This document shows, in pieces, positions 35,038-42,863 of a DNA stretch of 54,113 nt. Below the pieces are notes generated by a model. It had not been told where the DNA came from. It ran no database searches and was given only the letters and a program-made list of their open reading frames with translations. Both the position numbers and the translations under genes were made by a program. How positions within the stretch are numbered: position 1 is the stretch's first letter; each line of letters opens with the position of its first letter. This stretch comes from a virus: the IMG/VR virus record IMGVR_UViG_3300027797_000037, positions 1 through 54,113 of that record; one strand, written 5' to 3'.

Positions 35038-35300
35038 TAGCAATCCCATTTTCTACGTGCTTTGTTTAGTCTACTGTTTGGATCTTTTGCTGCTTTTGGA
35101 AAATCTTTTGCCTGTCCAGCAGAACGTGCACAGTAACTCTTGCGACGTGCTGCAGACTTGGGAGACTTCTTTGCCTGCTCTTTGCTTACAGGAGGCTTAA
35201 GGTTATGGCCTTCTTTTTTAGCAGAAGCGCGACCTTTGGCGTTCAGCCCACCTTCTTTGTTCTGTCCCTCTTTGCGTTGCCACGCCGCTGTCTTAGCCAT
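35037..35300 (-). CDS. DUF6321-like basic phage protein
   Basis: The 87-residue protein begins AKTAAWQRKEGQNKEGGLNAKGRAS, followed by NLKPPV and RRKSYCARSAG, and ends in KDPNSRLNKARRKWDC. The GGLNAKGR...LKPPV pattern matches the DUF6321 family of small basic phage proteins, common in aquatic phages. Function is unknown; the strong positive charge suggests contact with DNA or packaged nucleoprotein. The family name is from memory. Confidence 0.78.
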   Translation of the reverse strand: MAKTAAWQRKEGQNKEGGLNAKGRASAKKEGHNLKPPVSKEQAKKSPKSAARRKSYCARSAGQAKDFPKAAKDPNSRLNKARRKWDC

Positions 35301-35493
35301 TTTTACCTGCCATGGTTGGGCTTGTCATGTTCCCCACTCCAGGTAAAGAGGCCATAGATTTGCTTTGCATCTGAGCGTTTGTGCCCATAATTTTAAGCGC
35401 ACCACTCATTGAACTTCTAAACCGTCCAAACGCTTCTCCTGCAGGAGTGTCTGTATTAAATAGGCTTTTAAATTGGCTATTGCTTATGCTCAT
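35293..35493 (-). CDS. Small hypothetical protein (66 aa)
   Basis: A 66-residue protein rich in Ser, Met, Gly and Ala. An FNTDTPAGEAFGRFRSSMSG segment could form a short amphipathic helix. It overlaps both neighbours by a few bases. It belongs to the small-gene run between the stopper-like protein and the terminator. No family was recognised. Confidence 0.6.
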   Translation of the reverse strand: MSISNSQFKSLFNTDTPAGEAFGRFRSSMSGALKIMGTNAQMQSKSMASLPGVGNMTSPTMAGKNG

Positions 35494-35708
35494 TTTTTAA
35501 CCGCCTTCTGTGGCTTTGGTTTATTTGTTTGAGCATGTTTCTCTGTTAATTTTGCTAGTTCTACTTCGTGCTTTTTTTGCAAAGCCTCTACTTCTAACTT
35601 TTGGGACTTAGGTGCTCTTGCCATTGCTTTAAGTCCTCCCCCGTTTGGGTACGCTAGTGGTGCTGCTTTTAATTTTGTAGAACTGTGGTTTTCCACGTTA
35701 GTCTTCAT
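35490..35708 (-). CDS. Small basic helical protein (72 aa)
   Basis: The ATG at 35708 is preferred; longer frames need a TTG start. The product has an N-terminal Ser/Asn stretch and a charged helix (LEVEALQKKHEVELAKLTEKHA) of coiled-coil type. It ends in a Lys/Pro tail. It overlaps the acidic 34-aa gene by 11 bp. Function is unknown. Confidence 0.58.
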   Translation of the reverse strand: MKTNVENHSSTKLKAAPLAYPNGGGLKAMARAPKSQKLEVEALQKKHEVELAKLTEKHAQTNKPKPQKAVKK

Positions 35709-35802
35709 CCTCGTCGTAAAGATCTTCAAGATCAAGATCTTCTAATTCTACATCTTCGTCTTCAAAGAGCGAAGGGTCAATCTCAACTTCAAAATTATCC
35801 AC
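35698..35802 (-). CDS. Very acidic mini-protein (34 aa)
   Basis: A GTG at 35802 with AGGAGA six bases upstream opens 34 codons. Over half of the residues are Asp or Glu. It directly precedes a chain of basic mini-proteins, so it could bind or chaperone them, but this is speculation. The good ribosome-binding site and tight spacing make it likely to be translated. Confidence 0.6.
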   Translation of the reverse strand: MDNFEVEIDPSLFEDEDVELEDLDLEDLYDEDED

Positions 35803-35811
35803 AATTGTCTC

Positions 35812-36345
35812 CTAGTTTGAATACGCCTGGAACTGAGGGTCGTTGACGAGTTCTTCGGCATTGACCTGGTTACAGTCTATAGTGACTACAGAATACCGCT
35901 CTTTATAAAGTCCACGAGGTAAAACACGGGTTGGAACAAAGACTAAATTGCGGAAGATAATTCTGTCTTTTATATGCTGGGTAGGGTTTATGACCACATC
36001 AGGAAGAAGCCTATTTAAATCATCAACTGCAATTACTAGGCGCAAGGTATCGGTCACATAAAAACCACGTTCGTTCATGACGTTGGTAGAACGAAGTTGT
36101 TGAGCCATAATGACTGGCAGATCAAAGGGGTCATTCCATCGGCGCCCTTGGCCTTCTTCTGCACTGGAGACATCGTAAATTGGGTCAACAAAGGTCTCGT
36201 AGTCCGCTGCCAAAGCATTGGGGTCCCAAGTCCACCAAGCAACTTTGGTGCCTACAGGGTCACGGAGTTCATCAACGATGCCCTCATCCATAGACATTGT
36301 TTCAAAGTCGATCTTGAATCGTCCTTGTACTTTATTACCACGCAT
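35812..36345 (-). CDS. Head-tail connector (stopper-like) protein
   Basis: A 177-residue protein with an N-terminal helical part containing WWTWDPNALAADYETFVDPIY. The C-terminal beta region contains RGFYVTDTLRLVIAVDDLNRLL and LPRGLYKERYSVVTIDCNQVN. Size, beta content and position before the neck genes suggest a head-closure or stopper protein. No specific motif proves it. Confidence 0.6.
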   Translation of the reverse strand: MRGNKVQGRFKIDFETMSMDEGIVDELRDPVGTKVAWWTWDPNALAADYETFVDPIYDVSSAEEGQGRRWNDPFDLPVIMAQQLRSTNVMNERGFYVTDTLRLVIAVDDLNRLLPDVVINPTQHIKDRIIFRNLVFVPTRVLPRGLYKERYSVVTIDCNQVNAEELVNDPQFQAYSN

Positions 36346-36383
36346 GGTCAGGATTATCCTCTATCGTTACTAGAAAAAAAGTA

Positions 36384-36611
36384 TTAAGGGGCGGACTCTT
36401 CGGTTGAGTGAACAAACTGGCCATCTACATAGCCATCGTTTAGGTGCACCTGGATCTCTTGTCCTTCTTCTGGGGTTACATCCACTACTACAGGATTACT
36501 AAGCCAAATTGCAGCAAAGCGTTCATCAGTATGGATAATGTCAACTACTTTTTCATCCAAAATAAAAGCCAGTTTAATAGGTGGCATTTCTTGTGGTGGG
36601 GTTGGGGTCAT
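36384..36611 (-). CDS. Small phage protein (75 aa)
   Basis: A 75-residue acidic protein starting with a Pro-rich segment. Then follow IKLAFILDEKVVDIIHTDERFAAIWLSNP and a DGYVDGQFV end. Two strands and a helix are likely. The ATG overlaps the stop of the zinc-ribbon gene (ATGA). I have seen this general pattern in aquatic phages but know no function. Confidence 0.62.
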   Translation of the reverse strand: MTPTPPQEMPPIKLAFILDEKVVDIIHTDERFAAIWLSNPVVVDVTPEEGQEIQVHLNDGYVDGQFVHSTEESAP

Positions 36612-36856
36612 TTTGTTTCCTCCTTATATGAGACTTTCACGATGCCCCATTTGCCGAGTGGACAAGAGGCGTTAGGTAGTTTTGTTTTGGCTGTCATTAA
36701 ACATCCGCATTCTTTACATTGGTTAATTGTCTGAATCAACTCAGGGCATTGTTTACAGACACTCATTCTTTCTTCTGCTACTTCTGTTTCAACTCTTCCT
36801 AAATTTTTGTTAAAAAAATCCCAAGGACGGGCTGGCCTATCATATGGACTAGACAT
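36608..36856 (-). CDS. Zinc-ribbon phage protein (DUF6171-like)
   Basis: The 82-residue protein contains RPWDFFNKN, then CKQCPE, CKECGC and CPLGKWG. This pattern of three Cys groups resembles a recurring family of phage zinc proteins, which I associate with DUF6171. It is likely a structural zinc-binding protein. It follows the Cys-rich virion protein by 8 bp and is coupled to the next gene. Confidence 0.75.
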   Translation of the reverse strand: MSSPYDRPARPWDFFNKNLGRVETEVAEERMSVCKQCPELIQTINQCKECGCLMTAKTKLPNASCPLGKWGIVKVSYKEETK

Positions 36857-36864
36857 TGGTTCTC

Positions 36865-37878
36865 CTATGTTGTAGCGTTGAAGTTATCAAGGGTTGATCC
36901 TTGATTACCAGTTGTCGGAGCCTTAATAATACCAATACTTGTACCCCTTACTGGTGAAGCAGGTGTGCTTGTTATGGTGCTTCCTAATTGCGTTGTTTGC
37001 CCAGCATTTGAGTACCCTTTAACGGTAATAGTTGTACCACTTGTATTGACCTGCATAGAGGCGATATTGGGGTAACTACTTGTACTGGTAGCCAATGTAG
37101 TTGTTGAATTTGTCGACACAGTTCCTGATACAGAACTAATAATACGAGCAGCAGAGGTATAGGTGGTTGTTGTTTCATTAGTAGCAGAAGAACGTGTGTA
37201 AGTTGTCACAGTTGTATTTTGAGTACGTGTGTATTCAGTATATCCTGCAAAAAAACAACAATAACGTCCTGGTGTTGAGGAGCAACTACCAGGTGTTCCT
37301 AGAGTACCGCAGAAAGAACAAGCAACGCTTGTGGCGTTAGTTAAATCTGAACAAGGCGTGTCGTTTTCTGCATAAAAACTAGAGTAAACTATAGAAGACA
37401 CACTTACTGTTCCGCAACCTCCAGGGCTGCATGTGTTTGTGGTGTCTGAACAAGAAACCGTGGGACCTGTACAACTTGATCCAGTTGATTCTGAAATTGC
37501 TCCACAACTATTAGCAGGAGTACAACCTGCTGAGTAACAATATGCTGTAGCACCAGTGCAATCGGTACTGCTAGAAGACGAATAGTGAGGAAACGCTCCC
37601 CACCAAGACCCAGAGTCTGTAATCCAAAACGATGGTCCACAGCCTCCAGTAGTATCAACATCAATAGTGACACTTTCATTTAAAGAAATAGAAGCAATAG
37701 CGTAATCGGTTGCAGTGTTGTTGCTTTGCGCTGCAGACCCATTAGCAAACCATGTTCCACGAAGAGCAGTCCACACTTGCCCTGTATTGGCAGTTCCCAA
37801 TGATCCAGAAACCGTGCGAGTGAAAGTATCGGTAATCTTCTTGAGAACACCAGATGCAATAATGCCCAGTATCCTCAT
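36865..37878 (-). CDS. Cysteine-rich, Ser/Thr-rich virion protein
   Basis: The N-terminal domain (residues 13-70; DTFTRTVSGSLGTANTGQVW and later DYAIASISL) resembles beta-sandwich phage surface domains. Residues about 78-215 contain 15 Cys with many Ser, Thr and Gly, an arrangement unlike cytosolic proteins. The C-terminal half is Ser/Thr-rich and beta-forming. It likely sits on the particle surface, with disulfides forming after lysis. No family was recognised. Confidence 0.7.
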   Translation of the reverse strand: MRILGIIASGVLKKITDTFTRTVSGSLGTANTGQVWTALRGTWFANGSAAQSNNTATDYAIASISLNESVTIDVDTTGGCGPSFWITDSGSWWGAFPHYSSSSSTDCTGATAYCYSAGCTPANSCGAISESTGSSCTGPTVSCSDTTNTCSPGGCGTVSVSSIVYSSFYAENDTPCSDLTNATSVACSFCGTLGTPGSCSSTPGRYCCFFAGYTEYTRTQNTTVTTYTRSSATNETTTTYTSAARIISSVSGTVSTNSTTTLATSTSSYPNIASMQVNTSGTTITVKGYSNAGQTTQLGSTITSTPASPVRGTSIGIIKAPTTGNQGSTLDNFNATT

Positions 37879-37879
37879 G

Positions 37880-38245
37880 TTAAGCGCTCAAATCGCCAAA
37901 AGCCACCCATACGTCGGTGTCAAGTTTTACAAGCGTTGCTGATGACCAGGTTGTACGAAGTTTTAATCCTGAAGAAGTATTGACAGTAACTCCTGCAGTT
38001 GGGGTAAAAGTAATCTGCCCTGACCCTGATTGGGTGACGTTTAGTTGTGAACCAATCGGAAATGGCACAGTGGCATTAAGGGGAATAGTAAAAGTTCCCG
38101 CAGTGCTTCCATTGCTAAGACGAAGAAACTTGTCTACATCGGCAAGAACAGCAGTGTAATTATTGCTGGAAAAAGTAGGTGCAGCAGGTACGTTAAGTGG
38201 CGGGATTCCTACGTACCCAGTATCGCCGTTGGTACGAATCGCCAT
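37880..38245 (-). CDS. Beta-rich virion protein, paralogue of the protein at 20879
   Basis: A 121-residue protein with PPLNVPAAPTFSSNNYTAVL and a C-terminal GVTVNTSSGLKLRTTWSSAT segment followed by WVAFGDLSA. The second half aligns with the gene at 20879-21268. It ends 2 bp before the Cys-rich protein. It is probably a fibre-base or decoration protein. Confidence 0.68.
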   Translation of the reverse strand: MAIRTNGDTGYVGIPPLNVPAAPTFSSNNYTAVLADVDKFLRLSNGSTAGTFTIPLNATVPFPIGSQLNVTQSGSGQITFTPTAGVTVNTSSGLKLRTTWSSATLVKLDTDVWVAFGDLSA

Positions 38246-38248
38246 CTG

Positions 38249-38581
38249 TTACTGCTCGCTTCCGTAAGCCTGAAATCCTACTGAGGTAGATGACGCAGAG
38301 ACACGGATAAACTTGCTTGCTTGAAGAGTCAGGCCCAAAGTGTATGTTGTTGTTGTATTAGGCTGGATTAAAACACTTGCTGCCAGAAGAGTTGCGTCAG
38401 GCACTGTTGGGCTTGTTTCTGAACCAGCAATTGCAATACTGTAAGTAGCAGGGGTTGTGCCCTGGTTTGAAACAACAAGAGTTGAAACTACAGCACTAAC
38501 AGCCGTAGTGGTGTACAGGGTGCTGTATGCACTTGCTGCTGTTGCTAATGCTTGACCCAAAACTTTATATGCAGTTGCCAT
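38249..38581 (-). CDS. Beta-rich virion protein, related to the protein at 47077
   Basis: A 110-residue protein of Thr, Ser, Ala and Val, with LYTTTAVSAVVSTLVVSNQG near the N-terminus and a TTYTLGLTLQASKFIRV segment. It shares layout and motifs with the 111-residue protein at 47077-47412. The pair flanks the modification cassette. It starts after AAGGAG. It is likely a small decoration or fibre-associated protein. Confidence 0.66.
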   Translation of the reverse strand: MATAYKVLGQALATAASAYSTLYTTTAVSAVVSTLVVSNQGTTPATYSIAIAGSETSPTVPDATLLAASVLIQPNTTTTYTLGLTLQASKFIRVSASSTSVGFQAYGSEQ

Positions 38582-38602
38582 GAGACTCCTTAATGGTAAT
38601 TT

Positions 38603-38626
38603 TTAAATTATCCCTTCATATAAGGG
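38603..38626 (-). terminator. Weak intrinsic terminator
   Basis: A 5-bp stem (38612-38616 with 38622-38626) with a 5-base loop is followed on the minus strand by an AT-rich stretch with short T runs. It lies between the TPR gene and the small virion gene, at the end of the modification cassette. Confidence 0.35.
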
Positions 38627-38646
38627 CTTTGTATCGGTAAACCCTT

Positions 38647-39210
38647 TTAACCTATCTTTTCTAAGTTATTGATTACTGACGCTTTGTACAGGGGGGCAAT
38701 ATCCTTAGTTAACAAGTCTTTAAAGATATCTCGTGCCTCATCTTGCCGCCCTACCCACCAGCCGCTTACAGCCTTTTCAAATAGAAGGACGTATTCACCC
38801 AAATAACCAATATCTACAGGAAGAGGGTTAATACGGCTCTTGGAAAAGAACAGTCCAACTTCAGCCGCAGCATAAGATTCTTGCCATTTCTTCGAGCCTT
38901 CGTAATACCTAGACAAGAAGAACCAGCCTTCTGGTCGATTAGGCATGTAAGCAATTGCTTTTAAAATCAAATTCAATACGGTGGCTTCACGATTTTTTTG
39001 ACTTGAAAAACAAGTAGATGACTTTAGAAGAGATGAGTACACGTAGTCAGGATGAGTGGTGTATCCGTACTCCGCTGCTCTAAGGTAGAACGAGACTGCC
39101 GATGCGGTTTGCCCCTCTGCTTCATATGCTTTAGCAATTTCCAAACTTAGTACGGGATTAAAAGGATCTTTAGAGATATCCACGATCAAGGTATTGATTG
39201 TCTCAAACAT
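38647..39210 (-). CDS. TPR-like repeat protein
   Basis: The ATG at 39210 overlaps the stop of the beta-propeller gene; an in-frame ATG at 39240 is an alternative. The 187 residues contain helical pairs typical of tetratricopeptide repeats: FNPVLSLEIAKAYEAEGQTASAVSFYLRAAEYG and RPEGWFFLSRYYEGSKKWQESYAAAEVGLFF. TPR proteins scaffold complexes, and in phage glycan loci they often accompany glycosyltransferases. Here it follows the epimerase and glycosidase-like genes. Confidence 0.75.
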   Translation of the reverse strand: MFETINTLIVDISKDPFNPVLSLEIAKAYEAEGQTASAVSFYLRAAEYGYTTHPDYVYSSLLKSSTCFSSQKNREATVLNLILKAIAYMPNRPEGWFFLSRYYEGSKKWQESYAAAEVGLFFSKSRINPLPVDIGYLGEYVLLFEKAVSGWWVGRQDEARDIFKDLLTKDIAPLYKASVINNLEKIG

Positions 39211-40207
39211 TAGTGCCCATCGCTTCCTGGATAAGTTCATCTACAATTTCTTTTGGAACCTCTAATGCAAAGGCTGCATTGTCTTGGAACCCAAACCCAA
39301 GAATTAAGTTGTCATTTACAACTGCCGCTCCAGCACAAAATTCAATCTGTCCATCTAGGAAAGACCAGTTAGTCGGTGAGATTCCAACTAACTTAAAGTT
39401 GTCATCCCATACACATAGTCGATGACGATAAGTTCCGTCCTTTTGTCCTAGATAGTTCTTGAAGAGAACAACTTCATGAGTGATTGCAATGTAGTGTAAT
39501 CCCCATCGTATTACCTGTGATCCACCACGTTGGTCTTCATCGGCTTTCTCTCCCTGTATGACAGAAAGTTGAAGGCTGTTACCATTTACAGGATCTGCTT
39601 TTACAAGTTCTGTGGGAGCGGTCCACTTAACATACTGAAATGGTCGGTCTAAAACAGGCATCCAGTTTTTCTCGCAGTAAGAGTCTTTGTTTATTGGAGG
39701 ATCTATACGCACACGAGAAACTTCTTTTGCAGTCCATGCATCTTTGTCAATCTCTAACTGAGACAGTTCCATACGACCAACACCATTTGTTGTGGTATCA
39801 CGACGAACTCCTGTGGCGTAGTACTTGCCATACCACTTAACAAGACGCGCATCTTCTTCTCCTACAAAAGTCCAAATAGGTGTTACATCTAAAGTTGTAG
39901 TGTCTATCAATGTGTGGTTAACAATGTTGAGGTCAGAGTCAAGGCGGCATAAAAAGTTTTGTGTTACTAACCGCTGGTCTTGTTCAGGATGAAGATACGA
40001 CAGGGGTCCCCAGATACTAGGAAAACGTTGATTATTTTCAGCGTGATAAAGGGTGTAGTTAATGTGACGCAGTATGCAGAGGATGTCTCCATCATCATCT
40101 AGAAACAATGAGGGGTTCATCAAGCCTGTCCCATTAGTTATTGAAGAAGGGATTATTAAGGGCTTTAGTTTTCCGCCTCTAGAAGTTACCTTTTGCACCA
40201 AGTTCAT
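39203..40207 (-). CDS. GH130-like beta-propeller protein
   Basis: The 334-residue protein has blade-like repeats. They include NPSLFLDDDGDILCILRHINYTLYH, GEEDARLVKWYGKYYATG, NWMPVLDRPFQYVKW and EFCAGAAVVNDNLILGFG. The EDAR element is close to the EDPR motif of GH130 phosphorylases and related five-bladed propellers (GH43, GH32). It could cleave, phosphorolyse or bind a glycan linked to the cassette. Catalytic activity is unproven. It overlaps the epimerase gene. Confidence 0.7.
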   Translation of the reverse strand: MNLVQKVTSRGGKLKPLIIPSSITNGTGLMNPSLFLDDDGDILCILRHINYTLYHAENNQRFPSIWGPLSYLHPEQDQRLVTQNFLCRLDSDLNIVNHTLIDTTTLDVTPIWTFVGEEDARLVKWYGKYYATGVRRDTTTNGVGRMELSQLEIDKDAWTAKEVSRVRIDPPINKDSYCEKNWMPVLDRPFQYVKWTAPTELVKADPVNGNSLQLSVIQGEKADEDQRGGSQVIRWGLHYIAITHEVVLFKNYLGQKDGTYRHRLCVWDDNFKLVGISPTNWSFLDGQIEFCAGAAVVNDNLILGFGFQDNAAFALEVPKEIVDELIQEAMGTNV

Positions 40208-41018
40208 GTTTTAAACCTTCTACTTCAGATTGGACAATGTTATTAAACGGTTGAATGGGAACCCATCCTATTGTGCTTACTTCTTTTACAGTGGGGTAAA
40301 CGGTAGTGTCTTTTGTGTCTCCATACAGTACCAGAACGTCTACACCGTTAGCAGCGTACTGCTCAAGTATTTGCGGAACAGTATGCTGTGTTCCACTGTA
40401 GACATCTGTAAGGATTGAAGTCCCACCCTTGAGCAGGTATGAAACCGCACAAAGATTTGCCTTAGCAATGTCTTCTACATGCGTGTAGTCACGGGTAGAG
40501 GTAGGGTCATTAACAGTGAAAGTCTTCTTCCCTGTAACGGCTCGGTTGATAACTCCAAAGATGTTTACTGATCTCAAGTCAATAGAGCCATTGGATTGCC
40601 CTCCGATGTTGAAGTATCGAAGGATAACGTTCTTGGGAACTCTTTTAATAATCTGTTCTTCTATCTTCTTGGCTTTAGCGTATGGGTTAGTTGGCTCATA
40701 AACAGATGCTGAAGAAGAAAACACAATGGGCGTTTTAAATGCCCACGATAAGAAAGCCACAACCAAGGTAGAAAGGACATTGTTGTAGTAGTAAGAGACA
40801 GGGTGCTTTAGGGATTCACCGATACTCTTCTTAGCAGACAGGTGAACCACTGCCACAGGACGATACTTAGCGTAGGTCTTTGACATGGCTAAGAGATCCT
40901 TAGTGTCATTCCCAGACACCTGGTCAACAATGACACAGGTAAACCCCTGGCTTTCTAGCAGGGCTACAGTAGATCTCCCAATGTAACCGAGGCCTCCAGT
41001 AACAAGAATATTAGGCAT
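40179..41018 (-). CDS. NAD-dependent sugar epimerase/dehydratase (GalE-like)
   Basis: The 279-residue protein has the NAD-binding GGLGYIG motif (8-14), a FSSSASVYE segment with catalytic Ser near 102, and Y113/K117 in a YAKAK motif. RDYTHVEDIAKANL matches the extended SDR epimerase family. It is about 60 residues shorter than typical GalE. It likely makes a UDP-sugar for the nearby glycosyltransferase, for example interconverting UDP-GlcNAc and UDP-GalNAc; substrate choice is inference. Confidence 0.87.
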   Translation of the reverse strand: MPNILVTGGLGYIGRSTVALLESQGFTCVIVDQVSGNDTKDLLAMSKTYAKYRPVAVVHLSAKKSIGESLKHPVSYYYNNVLSTLVVAFLSWAFKTPIVFSSSASVYEPTNPYAKAKKIEEQIIKRVPKNVILRYFNIGGQSNGSIDLRSVNIFGVINRAVTGKKTFTVNDPTSTRDYTHVEDIAKANLCAVSYLLKGGTSILTDVYSGTQHTVPQILEQYAANGVDVLVLYGDTKDTTVYPTVKEVSTIGWVPIQPFNNIVQSEVEGLKHELGAKGNF

Positions 41019-41071
41019 ACCATTAGCCTAACAAACTTTTAATAATCTACAGCCTAGTGTAAGATGTTTTT
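41019..41071 (+). promoter_or_regulatory. Divergent promoter region with leaderless-type promoter
   Basis: This 53-bp gap separates two divergent genes. On the plus strand TAAGAT (41060-41065) lies six bases before the ATG, so transcription would begin at or next to the start codon and give a leaderless mRNA, common in Actinobacteria. A weak TTTAAT sits 16 bases upstream. On the minus strand a TAGGCT lies six bases before the epimerase ATG. No Shine-Dalgarno is visible before the plus-strand gene. Confidence 0.5.
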
Positions 41072-41539
41072 ATGACACGTGACTTATTGGCTATTTTAAA
41101 TACTAAGTCTTGTTCAGGGTGCACAAAGTGCTGTGAAGGTTACCTTTCAACAAATATCAAAGGGCATAATGTGTCTTTAGGTAACCCCTGTCCTTTTGTT
41201 ATTAAAGACGTTGGATGCAATGACTATAAAAACCGTCCACTAGAGCCTTGCGTTACATTTGAATGTGAATGGCGTCGTAACCCATATTTTGATGAGTGGT
41301 TAAGCCCCGCCAATTCACAAGCATTGTTTACTAGACAAGTAGTAGAAGGAATTTTTTACGTACTCTTAACAGAAGCAGGAAAACCTTTAGACACAAAAGT
41401 TTTAACTTGGGGAATTGAATACGCACAAACTCACCAAGTAAATCTTTCTTGGAACATAGATGGTCATCAGTCTTGGGTTGGAACACCTGAGTTTTGTAAA
41501 ACTATGGAGGGTAAGTACAAAAACCAACCTGCTTTATAG
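41072..41539 (+). CDS. YkgJ-like cysteine-cluster protein, only plus-strand gene
   Basis: The 155-residue protein begins with a CSGCTKCCEG cluster (C14, C17, C20, C21), then NPCPF, GCNDYKNRP and PCVTFEC (C40, C49, C60, C65). This order matches YkgJ-type putative iron-sulfur or zinc proteins. It faces all other genes, has its own likely leaderless promoter, and converges with the oxygenase gene 1 bp away. Such an isolated gene inside a modification cassette may be a cargo gene. YkgJ-like clusters often accompany enzymes that modify proteins or glycans. Confidence 0.82.
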   Translation: MTRDLLAILNTKSCSGCTKCCEGYLSTNIKGHNVSLGNPCPFVIKDVGCNDYKNRPLEPCVTFECEWRRNPYFDEWLSPANSQALFTRQVVEGIFYVLLTEAGKPLDTKVLTWGIEYAQTHQVNLSWNIDGHQSWVGTPEFCKTMEGKYKNQPAL

Positions 41540-41540
41540 G

Positions 41541-42146
41541 TTAAATTTTTCCCATAATCTTTGCAATTTGGTGCAATGCCTCTGGTCGAACACCGCTAGG
41601 AAGATCGTTCATCCAACTTACAAGAACAAACTTTTCTCCCTCTGTCACAGGAGTTGCAGAATGTATGTACGCATAGTTTGCTGGAAATATAACAATCGCA
41701 GGTTTTGTTGGTTTTACCAACAAGTCAAAATTCCTAAAATGTGTTCCGCCACCCTCGTACTCATGTGGGTTTAAGTAAACAAGAATAGAGGCTGTTCTGT
41801 AGATGTCCCAGTTAGTATCTACATGGTAATCATACTTCTGAGTTATCCCATAACGAAGCATGTTAAAACCTTCATCTTGTGTTATAGAGATTTCGTTTTT
41901 GCTTGAGTAATGGTTAATTGCAGGTGTGGTGTGTTTTCGAATCTCATCATCCCAAAAAGGAAATACCTCTGGAAAACGTAACCCTCTACTGGTACGAATT
42001 TCTTGCTCAGGGTGCTCTCCGTGACCTACGTCGCTTTTTTTCCACGGTAATTCAGTACTTTGTCGGCACATGTCTACAATGTTTTTGGCTAAAATTTCTG
42101 GCAAATCGTATTGATATACTCCAATACCAAGTTCCGTATGCTCCAT
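41541..42146 (-). CDS. Prolyl-4-hydroxylase-like 2OG-Fe(II) oxygenase
   Basis: The 201-residue protein shows the iron-binding triad H108 and D110 (YHVD) and H162 (YIHSATPV), plus K172 (EGEKFVLVSW) for 2-oxoglutarate. The GGGTHFRNFDLLVKPTKPAIVIFP segment is typical of prolyl 4-hydroxylase-type dioxygenases. It would hydroxylate Pro or another residue in a protein. It lies three genes downstream of a GlcNAc-transferase gene and near fibre genes; see findings. Confidence 0.87.
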   Translation of the reverse strand: MEHTELGIGVYQYDLPEILAKNIVDMCRQSTELPWKKSDVGHGEHPEQEIRTSRGLRFPEVFPFWDDEIRKHTTPAINHYSSKNEISITQDEGFNMLRYGITQKYDYHVDTNWDIYRTASILVYLNPHEYEGGGTHFRNFDLLVKPTKPAIVIFPANYAYIHSATPVTEGEKFVLVSWMNDLPSGVRPEALHQIAKIMGKI

Positions 42147-42863
42147 TTACTGTACCTTTCGTTTAAATAGTTTTCTAGTCCAAAGTTTTTTTTGGTAATA
42201 CCTATCTATGCTTTGTATGTTTTCTTGGGTAATCTGATCTAACTTTGAGTCTATCTTATTGTACCCTATTTCCCAAGCACTTCTAACAAAAGGAATGATT
42301 TGTGCTAAAGGAGTTCCCGCAGCAATCTTTACCTCTCTGGTGTACTCAAAAGGCTTAATTGTAAACAGCACATTTAAAGGTGTGTAGAACTTGTCTGTGT
42401 CAATTATTCCTGGCATAACCTCTGTCTTTAGGTCAGGCCTGTACGGAGGCTGGATCATCATGATGCTTGTATTTTTTGAGGTCTTTACTTTGTAAGGAAG
42501 AACAACTTTTTCTACACCAAACTTCTGCATAGAAACGGCTGCGTCTGGGTACATACCTAGTTGCACTTGAGGATGAGAACTAAATAACCCCTCTCGGTTA
42601 TCGTCTCGTGTTCTTTTAACAAAGAGTTTGTTGTTCTCATCTCTAGTGATTGTTACATCAAAAGGCCAAACAACCATATAGCCAGAAGTCATAATGTCAT
42701 ATAAACCACGACAAGTTTTAGCGGTCTTCATTGTGTCGTTAGTCGTTAACCCTTTAAACCATTCAGGAAGATGTTCTTCTGCTGGAGTTGGTTTATACTC
42801 GTTTATGTGGTGCTCTGGTCCCAGGTCATGGCTGGGAGAGTCTATGTTAATTGTAAATTTCAT
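42147..42863 (-). CDS. Unknown protein, paralogue of the next upstream gene (copy A)
   Basis: The 238-residue protein aligns with the adjacent protein (42860-43582) in several blocks. These are PAEEHLPEWFKGL, CRGLYDIMTSGYMVVWPFDV, MPGIIDTDKFY and an AAGTPLAQIIPFVRSAWE segment. Strand-rich character suggests a beta-sandwich or cupin-like fold. I associate the pattern with phage proteins of the DUF6065 type, with low certainty. It may act as a companion of the oxygenase. Confidence 0.72.
   Translation of the reverse strand: MKFTINIDSPSHDLGPEHHINEYKPTPAEEHLPEWFKGLTTNDTMKTAKTCRGLYDIMTSGYMVVWPFDVTITRDENNKLFVKRTRDDNREGLFSSHPQVQLGMYPDAAVSMQKFGVEKVVLPYKVKTSKNTSIMMIQPPYRPDLKTEVMPGIIDTDKFYTPLNVLFTIKPFEYTREVKIAAGTPLAQIIPFVRSAWEIGYNKIDSKLDQITQENIQSIDRYYQKKLWTRKLFKRKVQ

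Noticed and set aside
41541-42146. Oxygenase as a DNA-base hydroxylase (TET/JBP type)
   Set aside because: The motif spacing and the C-terminal KFVLVSW strand fit prolyl-4-hydroxylase-like enzymes better, and no base-modification genes are seen here.
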